Source: Palsa-1150 sp964531095 (GTDB taxonomy: Bacteria > Myxococcota_A > Polyangia > Polyangiales > Polyangiaceae). From it: 64,000 nt of DNA. The notes under the pieces are model-generated. The model saw nothing but the letters and a program-made list of their open reading frames with translations. It was not told where the DNA came from and did not search any database. Shown here in pieces: positions 54,821 to 63,984 of this stretch. The position numbers were made by a program, and so were the translations under genes. The number at the start of each line of letters is the position of its first letter. The stretch's first letter is position 1. The DNA is taken from contig CAZHED010000008.1 of NCBI GenBank assembly GCA_964531095.1, positions 62,001-126,000 of the forward strand. The letters are read 5' to 3'.

Positions 54821-55662
54821 GTCGTGCTCCCTTCACTGAGTCGAGCCGCGGCCCTTACTGCCTCACGTCACCGGACCATCGAAACGGAACGCGAGGCACC
54901 AATGCGTGCGAATCCAAGCTTGCAAGACCACCCGCGTCGATCGGTTTCGTGAAGGTCGAGAGATTCATCGCAATTTGGCGTGCTTCGCAAAGCGTCTCGC
55001 GCTTCACGCCGTGCGCTCAGGGAGGGCCGGCACCGAAAAGATCAATGATGTTGGCACGATAGTCCCGTCGAGCGGCCGAGATGGTACGGAGCCCGATTCG
55101 CCATTGTCAAGGCGAAAAGGGGGCAAGTGCGGGCAAGCGGATCAAGCGGGGGCGTGAGCACGAGGAGACGTTGGGATGACGCGCTGCTTCCCGGTCGCAC
55201 GCGCTCGTCCTCGGTGGGGCACGTACGTGTAGCCAAGCGCGGCCGCCGTGACGTGACGCCATTAATGTCTGAATGGCCTGCGGGTGCAACCGGCTGTGCG
55301 TCTCTTCAAAGTCCCGAAAGACTAGGAGCCCGACGAGAAAGGGGCAGACGGGAGAAAACCGCCCAGGACGCCGCGATCGCCAAGGGCAGAATCCTCCAGG
55401 TTTGGCTCATCCATCCTGGCGCCCTGGCGTCCCTGTCGGCCGAATCCTCTTTTTCAGCACCTCGCCAGGCTCGGGGACGAAGGACGCCAACGGATGACGG
55501 AAAGCACCGGAGAGTGCCATGAAGCAGAAGACGCGTGGCCGAGCGGATGCGGCTTGACGCGTTTCACACGCCTCGACTAGCGTTGCGCTTGGCTCGTCGC
55601 TCACCTTGCGGCGTTGCTCAGTGCCCCCCTGCTCCATCGCAAATTGAGGGAGAGCCGACACG
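54821..55662. other. Divergent intergenic region upstream of module B
   Basis: About 840 bp between the start of the gliding operon and a divergent Cys-rich lipoprotein gene. Short open frames are present but have no signal peptide, domain or good ribosome binding site. It contains palindromic repeat P2 (55352-55461). The operon promoter should lie in the first 300 bp but I could not pick one with confidence. Confidence 0.55.
55352..55461. repeat. Dispersed palindromic repeat, copy P2
   Basis: Same plan and orientation as P1 (17959-18068): GAGAAAACCGCC start, central ATCGCCAAGGG, TTTGGCTCATCCATCCTGGCG, and end CCTCTTTTTCAGC. The inverted arms are decayed compared with P1 (several mismatches), so P2 is the older or less constrained copy. 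Confidence 0.75.
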
Positions 55663-56355
55663 ATGACTCGCTCGATTCTGGCGATCTTGGCCGCGTCCAT
55701 CGCCGTCGCCGTGCTATCGGGCACCGGCTGCAACGCAACCGGCATCGGTGATCCCTGCGTGCCGGAGCAAGAGTACTTGCCGAGCTTCCAGGGCTTCGAC
55801 CCCGAAGAGGTGAGCGTCGAGTCCAAGAGCTTCCAGTGCATGACTCGCCTTTGCCTGGTAAACCACTTTCGCGGCCGGGTGTCCTGCCCGTACGGGCAGA
55901 ATGCGGACGGCACGCCGGTCAAGGGCACGGCGAACTGCTGCCCGCCCCAGTCGGCCACGTGCAAGACCAATGCGGGCTGCTGCACGCCGGGCATTGCGCA
56001 GCCGGTGACTCCCCCGGTGGACGCGAACGGAAAGCCGCTCGATCTCCTTAACAAGGAAGCCCAGTGCCCCAGCCGCACGGCGGACAAGGCGGTCTATTGC
56101 TCGTGCCGTTGCGCGAACCTCAACGGGCAAACGAACGACGGAGCCAACTATTGCACCTGCCCGGACGGCTTTCGGTGCCAGCAGCTCGTGACGTCGATCG
56201 GGCAGGGCAACGAGGGACTGACGGGCGCGTACTGCGTCAAAACGGGAACTGAGTACAATCCGAACACCGCGTGCGCCGACGTGACGTGCAACGTCGTCCC
56301 CGGAACCCCGCCGACCGGCAACTGCGGTTCTGCGCAGGGCGTCACCGGGAAGTAG
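55663..56355 (+). CDS. Cysteine-rich lipoprotein next to the gliding operon
   Basis: A 230-aa protein; ATG 55663 follows GAGGGAGAG. A lipoprotein signal ends LSGTGC (Cys23). It has 21 cysteines, 20 after the lipidated one, an even number that fits about ten disulfides; a segment reading YCTCPDGFRC resembles an EGF-type module. It is presumably outside the cytoplasm and highly cross-linked. Cys-rich lipoproteins such as CglB and CglD are adhesion components of gliding in Myxococcus, but this one is smaller and shows no von Willebrand A domain, so the link is only by position: it is divergent from the module B operon. Confidence 0.65.
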   Translation: MTRSILAILAASIAVAVLSGTGCNATGIGDPCVPEQEYLPSFQGFDPEEVSVESKSFQCMTRLCLVNHFRGRVSCPYGQNADGTPVKGTANCCPPQSATCKTNAGCCTPGIAQPVTPPVDANGKPLDLLNKEAQCPSRTADKAVYCSCRCANLNGQTNDGANYCTCPDGFRCQQLVTSIGQGNEGLTGAYCVKTGTEYNPNTACADVTCNVVPGTPPTGNCGSAQGVTGK

Positions 56356-56379
56356 TCCGCGCCCCAGCCCGCCGGGGGG

Positions 56380-56769
56380 ATGGCAATGGCGCCGCAAGCA
56401 GCCGCCGAGCGACGGGCCCGCGGCAGGTGCGCAGAGCTGGCAGTCGCCGATTACCTCTTCGCGCGGGGCTTTGCCGTGGTCGCCGGCAACCTGCGCCTGG
56501 GAGCCCTGGAGCTCGACCTCGTCGCACGACGCGGTGGGCTGGTCGTCGTGGTCGAGGTGCGCACCAGAGCGGGCGGGAGCTTCGAAGGACCGTTCGCCAG
56601 CATCCGTGCGGCCAAGCGACGCCGGCTCGTCCGCGCGGTCGACCGCCTCTGGCGAGAGAGGCTCGCAGCCAGCCCAACCGTCGAGCGCGTGCGGATCGAC
56701 GTAGCCGCGGTGACGTTCGACGAGGGACAGACGCGCGTGGAGTACGTGGAGGGAGCCATCTGCGGGTGA
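56380..56769 (+). CDS. YraN/UPF0102 family nuclease-like protein
   Basis: A 129-aa protein of the YraN family (restriction endonuclease-like fold). The family core is visible: GRCAELAVADYLFARGF, then NLRLGALELDLVARRGG with Glu and Asp placed as in the usual GE-D/L motif, and VVVEVRTR (E-x-R/K). Function in most bacteria is unclear; a role in DNA processing is often suggested. Start at ATG 56380 (GGGGG upstream) or 56386. It follows the Cys-rich lipoprotein by 25 bp on the same strand. Confidence 0.82.
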   Translation: MAMAPQAAAERRARGRCAELAVADYLFARGFAVVAGNLRLGALELDLVARRGGLVVVVEVRTRAGGSFEGPFASIRAAKRRRLVRAVDRLWRERLAASPTVERVRIDVAAVTFDEGQTRVEYVEGAICG

Positions 56770-56922
56770 CCGGCGCAAACTCGCAAAAAGGAGGGTGGCG
56801 TATTTCGGTCGAGACCGAGCGAGGCCGGCGGCGGGGCGAGGACCCGTACTCACGTCACTCACGTACGGCGACGACCCCCGACGGCGAGATCGCGAAGGGA
56901 TCGACCGAAAGACACCGCCCTC

Positions 56923-57666
56923 CTATTCGCCCACGGCTTCGTGGCCCGCACGTCGCGCGCGATCGAGCGCCAGGGCGACCTCCGCCGTGTCGCCCCGCTC
57001 GAGCGCCTTGATCGCCAGCTCCACTTCGCCGAGCTTGCGCCTCTCTCGGTCTCGGAGCCCCGAGACCATTTGGGTGAACGTGTCGAAGAACGCCCGTAGC
57101 TCGTCGCCCCGACGCAGTCGCGCCTCGACCCGCAGGTCGCCCCGTCCGACCTGCCTCAGGAGTCCGTTCATTTTGAAGACGGGACCCGCCACCTTGTGCG
57201 TGAAGTAGATGCCCAAGAGACCGATCAGCACCACCATGACCGTGAGCCCTCCCGCCAGCGACGCAAGCATGCATCGTTGCCGGCGGATCAAGGACTCTTG
57301 CTGGACGACGACCGCCTTCTGATGATCGGCGATCGCTTTGTCGTAAACGTCGGCCTCGCGGTCGAACTCGGCGACGAGTTCGGGGTTTTCGGGCGCGAGA
57401 TCGCGCACGTTCATCCGACTCACGAACGAGACTTTCTTGCTCTCCTCGGAGGCCTTGCGGCTCTCTTCGACCACCCTCGCGCTCTCGCTAACCATCGACC
57501 GCACGGTCGCGTAGAGCACCGAGCCCACGACGCCGCTGATCGCGATCGACACCGCGACGAGGAACCCCGCGTACTTGAGCTGGAAACGCGAGTCCAACAG
57601 ATAGTTGCGGACGCGTCGCTTGTGAGCGCCGCTGTGCCCGGACGAAGTCGCTGTGCTGGTGGTCAT
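56923..57666 (-). CDS. Two-helix membrane protein with HAMP domain
   Basis: A 247-aa protein from ATG 57666 (GAGG upstream, overlapping the stop of the preceding gene by the start region). Membrane helix 1 about residues 33-55, a periplasmic helical region of about 75 residues (55-133, Lys/Glu-rich), membrane helix 2 about 134-157, then a HAMP-like linker (KVAGPVFKMNGLLRQVGRGD) and a short coiled coil to the end. There is no kinase, cyclase or methyl-accepting domain after HAMP, so the output must go through a partner protein. Such HAMP-only proteins are common in myxobacteria; function unknown. Confidence 0.75.
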   Translation of the reverse strand: MTTSTATSSGHSGAHKRRVRNYLLDSRFQLKYAGFLVAVSIAISGVVGSVLYATVRSMVSESARVVEESRKASEESKKVSFVSRMNVRDLAPENPELVAEFDREADVYDKAIADHQKAVVVQQESLIRRQRCMLASLAGGLTVMVVLIGLLGIYFTHKVAGPVFKMNGLLRQVGRGDLRVEARLRRGDELRAFFDTFTQMVSGLRDRERRKLGEVELAIKALERGDTAEVALALDRARRAGHEAVGE

Positions 57667-57674
57667 CGCTGCCC

Positions 57675-58511
57675 TCACCTGAAATTTTCCGTGAAGAGCT
57701 CAGCGGCTCTCGACGCGACAAGGCCAATGAGTTGATCCTCGGCCCCGTTGTCACCCGGTGTTGCCCCCGGCAGCGTGGCCCCGGCGGGAACCTCCCCGCG
57801 GAGATCTTTCCCGGGATACGAGAATACCGCGATTTTCAGTTGAACGCGGAGGCTCCCCTCGAAATAGTCCGGCTTGTCGACACTCACGGCGAGGTAAAAG
57901 CCCTTGAGCTTGCGCTTGGCGATCACGGCTTTCGCCGCCTCCTTCGACTCGCCGACCGGCGCTACCTGGTATCCCCCCAGCTGCGCCAGTTTCGAGGCTA
58001 CGGCATCGTGGACCACCCGCCCGATTTCGGCACTCGGGCGCCTGGTGTCGTTCACGACCGACGAGATCGAAACGTAATATTTGGCGTTCGCCATGAAGCG
58101 GGGCGCGCTCGGGGCCCCGGTCGCCGCCCCGCCGCCACCCGAGCTCGAAGTGGCCTCCACGGCCTCGAGCGCAATCTGGATCTGCTGCTTGACCGCCCCG
58201 CTCGCCTCCACCGCGAGTCGCCTGCGTAGGCACTCTGCCGAAGACCCACGCGCGAGGCGTTTGAGCGCGAGAGCAACCGCCTGGCGAACGAGGTCACTGG
58301 GGTCGGCCAGTGCCATGCACAGGGGCGCGACCGAATCATCGTCGTTGGTGGCACCGAGCGCGAGGGCCGCGTTCGTGCGCACCCGGAAGTCGTCGGGCTG
58401 CCCGGCTCCGGGCGGGTACTTCAAGCGGTCGGCCAGAAACTGCGAGCGGCCATCAGCGAGCGCAGGGGGCGGCGTTGCCACCACGACCAGCAAGACGAGG
58501 ATCGCACGCAT
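57675..58511 (-). CDS. Secreted HEAT-repeat protein with C-terminal beta domain
   Basis: A protein of 278 aa from ATG 58511 with a signal peptide (ILVLLVVVATPPPALA). HEAT-type repeats occupy about residues 30-115 (VRTNAALALGATNDDDSVAP, then LVRQAVALALKRLARG). A Ser/Gly linker and a beta-rich domain follow (about 135-260: YVSISSVVNDTRRPSAEIGR and LRVQLKIAVFSYPGKDLRGE), possibly a lipoprotein-like assembly fold. A longer start (ATG 58547) would approach the divergent gene. Its stop is within 9 bp of the HAMP protein start, so the two are cotranscribed and probably interact across the periplasm. Confidence 0.7.
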   Translation of the reverse strand: MRAILVLLVVVATPPPALADGRSQFLADRLKYPPGAGQPDDFRVRTNAALALGATNDDDSVAPLCMALADPSDLVRQAVALALKRLARGSSAECLRRRLAVEASGAVKQQIQIALEAVEATSSSGGGGAATGAPSAPRFMANAKYYVSISSVVNDTRRPSAEIGRVVHDAVASKLAQLGGYQVAPVGESKEAAKAVIAKRKLKGFYLAVSVDKPDYFEGSLRVQLKIAVFSYPGKDLRGEVPAGATLPGATPGDNGAEDQLIGLVASRAAELFTENFR

Positions 58512-58564
58512 CGCGAGACTCGCCGTTGTTCGGGATGGCCCCCGCATGGATCATTCAAGGTATC

Positions 58565-60484
58565 ATGGCCAGTGGAGGCCACGCGCCAGCCATGCGACAG
58601 GCAGCTCTCGCAATTGTAGGGCGGGTGTGTGCTGGAGGCTCACGTGCGGTCGCCATCTCCCCCGGCTGCCTTTTTTTTCCAGTGGTGGTCGCGATCATGG
58701 TCGTGGCGGCAGACGATTGTGCGCCCGACGCCGCGGCCTCGACCGATGGGCAGGCACATGCGTCCGCCCGGATACGACTAAAGGGCACGTCGCACCTCGA
58801 CGTGCACGCTGCGCGGGAGGGCGGCGCGCTCGTGCTCTCGGGAATTGTTCTTGACGACGCAGCTCGCCCAATGCCCGGCCTGCGCGTCGACATCGACATT
58901 GCGTTTGCCTCTGCGTCTGCTCCCGGCGCCGGCCCCCGGGCCGCGCTTTCTCCCCTGACCGCGCAGTCGTGCGGGGCCGCCGATGCGACGCCAAACATCA
59001 ATCGCGCCGACACGATCGCTCTTACCACCGACGCGGCCGCACGGTTTTGCATCCGCCTCGCGCTAGCGACGAACCGGTACGTCGCGCACATCGAGGCGCA
59101 CGGCTCGGAGCTCGTCGAGGGCGCAACGCTCGATGTGCCGATCGACCTCTCTCTGCCCCCGGTCACGCTGCGATTTGACCCAGAGCGGGCGGCGATCTCC
59201 CTCGATGACGACACGACCTCCGTCGACGTGGTCGCTTCGACCGAGGAGGATGGGATGACGGCCCCCGCAACAGGCCTCGTGTTGTCGTTGTCGAACGAAG
59301 TGCAAACGCACCTGGCGGAGGCAATGACCGACGGATTGGGCCGCGCCCGGTTCGCGTTCGATAGTGCTCGGCTCGGAGCGCCCGGGAAAGGCGACCTACG
59401 GGTCACTTTCTCGGGGAGCCGCGTCGCAGGCGCGAGCAGCCATTCGATGCCGATCGAGCGTCGGACGTTCGTCGATTTGGTCGCACCGGCTGCCACGGGC
59501 GGGCGCCTTTCGACCGCTTGGCCGGAGGATGGAGTCGCGCTGCGGGTAGACGCGAAGGCGCGGTGCATCTCCCGAGGCTGCGCGGCACGGCCCGGTGGAA
59601 CGATCGAGGCGCGAGCCGGGGCCGACACGGTCGTGGGGGCCGCTCCAGTCGACGGCGACCGCGGGGAGGCGCACCTATTCTTGGTGTTTGCTGCGCCCAC
59701 GGCCGACGCCATTGGGAACGCGCCTCCTGCCGAAGTCCCGCTGTCGGTCCGGTACATTCCGGATGCGCCATGGTTTCAGCCGGCAGCGGCCATTGTCTTG
59801 ATGCAGCCGGTTGCCGGGCCGAGCCCGTGGAAAAAAGCCCCGCTGCTGCTGGCCGCGGCGGTTGTCATCGCGTGGCTGGGGATCGCTCGCTCCCCCGTGC
59901 GCTGGGGGCAGCGGCCGCGAAGGCCGGCTCGCCCGCGCGCCCCGGACCTGGGGGGTGAGCGCGTCGAGCTTTTGCATACCGCAGCGCCGTCGCATGGATG
60001 GACTGGGCGCGTGGTCGACGCTAACGATGGCGTCGCCCTCCCACGGTCTCGCGTCGCGATCGAACGGCGGGGCTTTGAGCGAGTCGACGTCGTCTGCGAG
60101 ACGACCTCCGGAGCGAGCGGCGCCTTCGCGCTGCCCCCCTTCGACGCGCGTCCGGGCGACGACTTGGTCGCCGAAGGCCCGCTGCACACCGAGCTTCGTC
60201 ATCCCCTCCCCCCGCCGGGCGAGCTCGTCATCGCGCTCGTCCTACGAAAGCGCGCCTTGGTCGATCGAATGGTCCGCTGGGCGCGCCGCCAAGGTCCGCC
60301 CTACGTTGTTGCGCCTGATCCGACCCCGCAGGACGTGGTGCGCGCGGCCGGCTCGAACGCTGCGGTCGCCCGCTGGGCAAACGCGGTCGAACGGGCCGCA
60401 TACGGGGCGGATCTCGTCGACGCGGGAGCAGAGGGCGCCGTCGACGAGCTCGCGCCCGAGGACGACCGTCTTGGACCACGTTAG
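58565..60484 (+). CDS. Large membrane-anchored protein with carboxypeptidase-regulatory-like beta domains
   Basis: A 639-aa protein; ATG 58565 has AAGG upstream, though other starts (58532, 58592) are possible. The N-terminus has a hydrophobic segment (CLFFPVVVAIMVVAADDC) that could be a lipoprotein or secretion signal. The body consists of beta-sandwich-like modules (GIVLDDAARPMPGLRVDIDI near residue 100 and GRVVDANDGVALPRSRVAIE near 470), similar to carboxypeptidase-regulatory/Cna-B-type folds. One membrane helix lies near residue 420 (LLLAAAVVIAWLGIA). The C-terminal 200 residues carry the second module and a helical end. Function unknown; probably a cell-envelope protein. Confidence 0.6.
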   Translation: MASGGHAPAMRQAALAIVGRVCAGGSRAVAISPGCLFFPVVVAIMVVAADDCAPDAAASTDGQAHASARIRLKGTSHLDVHAAREGGALVLSGIVLDDAARPMPGLRVDIDIAFASASAPGAGPRAALSPLTAQSCGAADATPNINRADTIALTTDAAARFCIRLALATNRYVAHIEAHGSELVEGATLDVPIDLSLPPVTLRFDPERAAISLDDDTTSVDVVASTEEDGMTAPATGLVLSLSNEVQTHLAEAMTDGLGRARFAFDSARLGAPGKGDLRVTFSGSRVAGASSHSMPIERRTFVDLVAPAATGGRLSTAWPEDGVALRVDAKARCISRGCAARPGGTIEARAGADTVVGAAPVDGDRGEAHLFLVFAAPTADAIGNAPPAEVPLSVRYIPDAPWFQPAAAIVLMQPVAGPSPWKKAPLLLAAAVVIAWLGIARSPVRWGQRPRRPARPRAPDLGGERVELLHTAAPSHGWTGRVVDANDGVALPRSRVAIERRGFERVDVVCETTSGASGAFALPPFDARPGDDLVAEGPLHTELRHPLPPPGELVIALVLRKRALVDRMVRWARRQGPPYVVAPDPTPQDVVRAAGSNAAVARWANAVERAAYGADLVDAGAEGAVDELAPEDDRLGPR

Positions 60485-60573
60485 TGGTGCTCCGCACACA
60501 TGCGGACGACGTTGACGGCGCTCGCCCGTGGTCCTTATAGTCGGCCCCTCGCCGCGGCATTTTGGAAAGCGCC

Positions 60574-61809
60574 ATGACCATCGTCGCCATTATCGTCGCG
60601 CTCATCGTCGTGGTCGCGGCGGTCACATTGTTCCTGGCGCGTGGACAGGGCACAAGCCAGCTCCAGGCTCCTCGGGGGAGCATACCTCGTCCGATCCAGC
60701 CGCCTCGGGTCCCGACCCCTCCCCCGCCGACCACGGCGAAGGAGTCCGCGCGGCCTCCGGCGGCGAGGCCGTCGACCCCGCCGCCCCCTTCGGTCGAAGT
60801 GGCTTCGACGGACGCGATCCTCGAAGCAGCTCCGACCACCGAGCCCACCGCCGCGCCAGTGCACGTCGCCGCGCACCGCGACGTCGCGGGCTTGCGCAAA
60901 GGGCTCGCGGCCACGCGCGGCGGCTTCATCGCCAAGTTGAACGCCCTTTTCCGTGGCAGGAAGGACGTCGATCCGGTCCTTCTCGAGCAATTGGAGGAGG
61001 TGATGCTGGCGAGCGACGTCGGACCGAAGACGGCGAGCGCCATCCTCGGCCGCTTGCGCGCGTCGGTCGAGCGGGATCACATCAGCGATCCAGACGCGGT
61101 CTGGGCCGCTCTGCGTGCCGAGGCAACCCGTATTCTCTCCATCGGCGGAGGCGCGATTCGCCTCTCGGCCCGCCCGACGGTGGTGCTGATGGTCGGCGTC
61201 AACGGCGTCGGCAAGACGACCACCATCGGGAAGTTGGCGACCCGCTACGTCACCTCTGGTAAGAAGGTCGTGCTTGCCGCCGGCGACACCTTTCGCGCAG
61301 CGGCCGTCCAGCAACTCGAGGTGTGGGGCAAACGCGTCGGCGCGAACGTGGTCAAAGGCAAAGAGGCCAGCGATCCAGCCGCTGTCGCCTTCGACGCGAC
61401 CGCAGTCGCGCGCGACGGCGGGGCCGACTTGCTTCTGGTCGACACCGCTGGCCGGCTGCACACGAAGGTGCCCCTGATGGACGAAATCAAGAAGGTCGCC
61501 AAGACGATCGGCAAAGCGATGGAAGGGGCACCGCACGAGACGTTGCTCGTGCTCGATGCGACGACGGGTCAAAACGCCTTGACGCAGGCGGCAATGTTCA
61601 AGGATGCAGTGGACTTGACCGGCATTGTGCTAACGAAGCTCGATGGCACGGCAAAGGGGGGCATCGTTCTTGGCATCTGCGATGAGCTGAAAGTTCCGGT
61701 CCGCTACATTGGCCTGGGTGAGCGCGCCGAGGACTTGCGCGAGTTCGACGCCGAGGACTTCGTCGAAGCCTTGTTCGGCAAGAGCGACGAGGAGGTCGCC
61801 GCCGCGTAG
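60574..61809 (+). CDS. ftsY: Signal recognition particle receptor FtsY
   Basis: A 411-aa SRP receptor that docks ribosome-SRP complexes at the inner membrane. The SRP54-type NG domain is complete: N-domain helices about residues 110-195, G1 GVNGVGKTTT, DTAGR, and TKLDGTAKGG near the C-terminus. Instead of a long acidic A domain the N-terminus has a membrane helix (IVAIIVALIVVVAAVTLFLA, residues 3-22) and a Pro-rich linker, a known variant in this group. ATG 60574 follows GGAAAG; an upstream TTG is not needed. The two outer-membrane barrel genes follow downstream on the same strand. Confidence 0.95.
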   Translation: MTIVAIIVALIVVVAAVTLFLARGQGTSQLQAPRGSIPRPIQPPRVPTPPPPTTAKESARPPAARPSTPPPPSVEVASTDAILEAAPTTEPTAAPVHVAAHRDVAGLRKGLAATRGGFIAKLNALFRGRKDVDPVLLEQLEEVMLASDVGPKTASAILGRLRASVERDHISDPDAVWAALRAEATRILSIGGGAIRLSARPTVVLMVGVNGVGKTTTIGKLATRYVTSGKKVVLAAGDTFRAAAVQQLEVWGKRVGANVVKGKEASDPAAVAFDATAVARDGGADLLLVDTAGRLHTKVPLMDEIKKVAKTIGKAMEGAPHETLLVLDATTGQNALTQAAMFKDAVDLTGIVLTKLDGTAKGGIVLGICDELKVPVRYIGLGERAEDLREFDAEDFVEALFGKSDEEVAAA

Positions 61810-61957
61810 GTGAAACGACGGGACGGCCGCTCGTCGACCATATGGAGAACCGAGCGTGCGGTCGAAGCTTCCAGCGGGCACTTATGGAACATCGGCGCTG
61901 CCCGCGAATGAGTAGCCCGCCCCGGAAAATCGACGTCGAAGACTTTCGAGAATCCCG

Positions 61958-61987
61958 TTGCTTAGCCGAAATTGCGCATGATATAGT
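61958..61987 (+). promoter_or_regulatory. Possible sigma-70-type promoter for the beta-barrel genes
   Basis: TTGCTT (61958-61963) and TATAGT (61982-61987) are separated by 18 bp, a good match to the -35/-10 pattern, about 95 bp ahead of ATG 62084. The rest of the 61810-62083 gap shows nothing else I can assign. Prediction by eye only. Confidence 0.35.
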
Positions 61988-62083
61988 CCGCGCTCACTTT
62001 GGCGTTAGCCTGAATCACCAGCAGTTTTGAAGCTTTAGCCACGACGCGTCGTCAACGCCTCGAAGGATTCGGAAGGGTTAGCG

Positions 62084-63070
62084 ATGAAGCAGGCTTGCAG
62101 GTGGCTTCTACTCGCAGCAGCCCTGGGGCTGGTGCCGCAAGCGGCATACGCGCAAAAGAAGAAGCCCGCCAAAGGTAGCGACGCCCCCGCAGGTGCGGCG
62201 GGACCCGTGGACATGGACGCCGATCAACCGGCCAATCCCGCTCCGGCGCCCACCGGAGAGTCACCGCCCACCGAAGGCGCTGGCACGCCCCCGCCCCCGA
62301 GCGGCGGCGGGATGGATATCTGCCAGATTACGCCCGACGCGCCGCAGTGCCAGGCCCAGAAAGAGTTCAATCTCGAGGTCGAGGCCAAGAAAGAAATTCG
62401 AAGCCGCGAGATCTACGCCGTACAGCAGCAATACGTCATCAAGGCGCAACGCTTCGAGATTATGCCGTACTTCGCGGTCACGATGAACGACCAGTTCGTG
62501 AACCACGACGCGCCGGGGCTCGCGCTCAACTACTACATCACCCAAGTGCTGGCGGTGGGGGTGAACGGGAACTGGTACGACGGGTTGAACGCCGATTCGG
62601 ACTTCAACTTTCAGAACCGACGCGAAGCCCACGTTGCGGTACCACTCAATATTTACCAGTTTAGCGCTGACCTCAACTTCACGTACGTTCCGATGTACGG
62701 CAAGTTCGCGGGATTCGGCGATTTCATCTTCCACTACGACGCGTACATCGACGGCGGCCTCGGCATCATTCGAACGAAGCCCATTCCCATCATAGATCCC
62801 GACAATCGAAGCTTCCCGGACTGGAACACGTTGCTCAATTTCGACGTCGGGATTGGCTTTCGCATCTTCTTCAACCGCTGGGTCGCCGCGATCCTCGAAG
62901 TTCGCGATCTCATTTACTCGGAAAAGATCGAGCGGTTGACCATCGACAGCAATCCGAGCGACAAGACCAAGTGGTACGACGAAGGCACGCACATCACCAA
63001 CAACGTTCAATTGCAAGTCGGCCTCTCCTTCTTCCTGCCGACCTCCTTTGAGTATCGGTTGCCCAAGTGA
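62084..63070 (+). CDS. Outer-membrane beta-barrel protein, GltA/GltB type
   Basis: A 328-aa protein with a signal peptide (about residues 1-23, ending AYAQ), a Pro/Gly-rich linker to about 80 with two Cys (ICQITPDAPQCQ), a Glu/Lys-rich helix, then amphipathic beta strands to the C-terminus, which ends in an aromatic-rich strand (GLSFFLPTSFEYRLPK). I recognise the myxobacterial outer-membrane barrel family that includes GltA, GltB, NfsA and NfsB. In Myxococcus gltA and gltB are adjacent and anchor the gliding complex in the outer membrane. Which of the two this is cannot be told by eye. The next gene starts 20 bp after its stop. Confidence 0.68.
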   Translation: MKQACRWLLLAAALGLVPQAAYAQKKKPAKGSDAPAGAAGPVDMDADQPANPAPAPTGESPPTEGAGTPPPPSGGGMDICQITPDAPQCQAQKEFNLEVEAKKEIRSREIYAVQQQYVIKAQRFEIMPYFAVTMNDQFVNHDAPGLALNYYITQVLAVGVNGNWYDGLNADSDFNFQNRREAHVAVPLNIYQFSADLNFTYVPMYGKFAGFGDFIFHYDAYIDGGLGIIRTKPIPIIDPDNRSFPDWNTLLNFDVGIGFRIFFNRWVAAILEVRDLIYSEKIERLTIDSNPSDKTKWYDEGTHITNNVQLQVGLSFFLPTSFEYRLPK

Positions 63071-63090
63071 GAACGGAGACGAGGACGACG

Positions 63091-63984
63091 ATGAAGCGGC
63101 GTTTCCTCAAAGCGTTGTTGGCCGTGATCGCGGGGGTCGGCCTGCTGTCGTCGGCCCCGGCGGCGCGAGCGCAGGAGATTCAGCTCACCGGGCCGCTGAA
63201 GGGGGCGCCCGCAACGCGCCACTTGCGGCTTTACCGCGAGGGGCGCTTCGACATTGCGCCGGCCGTGTCGTTCACGCTGCTCGACGAGTATCGGCGAACG
63301 ATCCTGGTCGGAGCGCGGCTCGAGTACAACATCACCGACTGGCTGGCGATCGGGGCCTGGGGCGCGTACGGGGCGGTGAGCCTCACGACCGACCTTACCG
63401 ACCGAATCGACGCGCTGCCGGCGCCGCGCGATACGCTGACCGCCAATAACGTCAACCACACCGGAACGGACCCGAACCATTTCGGGAGTGCTCCGTTCGC
63501 AGACCAGACCGCGAAGATTCAGTACGTCGTCGCGCCCCAAGTCACGTTCACTCCTTTCCGCGGAAAGCTGGCCATCTTCAACAAGATCTTCGTCGACGCC
63601 GACTTCTACGCCGCGCTCGGGGCGGGCTTCGTCGGAATCCAGGAGCGCCAAGACTGTGGCGCGCCCCTGACGAGCGGCGGCGGCAACGCGACCATCCCTT
63701 GCTCGGATCCCCGCTCGTTCGAGCTTCAATCGAAGCTGAAGGTCGCCCCGACGTTCGGCGTTGGCTTCACGTTCTACCCGGGCAACTTCTGGTCGTTGGG
63801 GGTCGAGTACCGCGCGCTTCCGTTCGCATGGAACCGAGCCGGGTTCGACAGCCGCGGCTCCGGCCCGGGCGGCAACTTCCCCGATAGCCAGGTCAACGGG
63901 TCCGACGAGACGTTCCAGTTCAACCAGCTGGTCACGGTGGCCATCGGCTTCTACTTCCCGACCAAGCCGAAGCTGAACGAATAG
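63091..63984 (+). CDS. Second outer-membrane beta-barrel protein, GltA/GltB type
   Basis: A 297-aa protein from ATG 63091 (GAGG upstream); GTG 63067 overlapping the previous stop is an alternative. Signal peptide about residues 1-25 (ending ARAQE). Beta strands alternate with short loops; motifs include RRTILVGARLEYNITDWLAI and KLKVAPTFGVGFTFYPGNFW; the last strand ends with VAIGFYFPTKPKLNE, an aromatic-rich barrel terminus. Two Cys lie in one extracellular-loop-like segment (DCGAPL, IPCSDP). It is paired and coupled with the preceding barrel gene, as gltA-gltB are. Any following gene (gltC in Myxococcus) lies outside the window. Confidence 0.68.
   Translation: MKRRFLKALLAVIAGVGLLSSAPAARAQEIQLTGPLKGAPATRHLRLYREGRFDIAPAVSFTLLDEYRRTILVGARLEYNITDWLAIGAWGAYGAVSLTTDLTDRIDALPAPRDTLTANNVNHTGTDPNHFGSAPFADQTAKIQYVVAPQVTFTPFRGKLAIFNKIFVDADFYAALGAGFVGIQERQDCGAPLTSGGGNATIPCSDPRSFELQSKLKVAPTFGVGFTFYPGNFWSLGVEYRALPFAWNRAGFDSRGSGPGGNFPDSQVNGSDETFQFNQLVTVAIGFYFPTKPKLNE

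Noticed and set aside
54821..55662. Short genes in the gap upstream of the gliding operon
   Set aside because: Several frames of 60-130 codons exist, but they cross the P2 repeat or lack ribosome binding sites and show no protein-like pattern.
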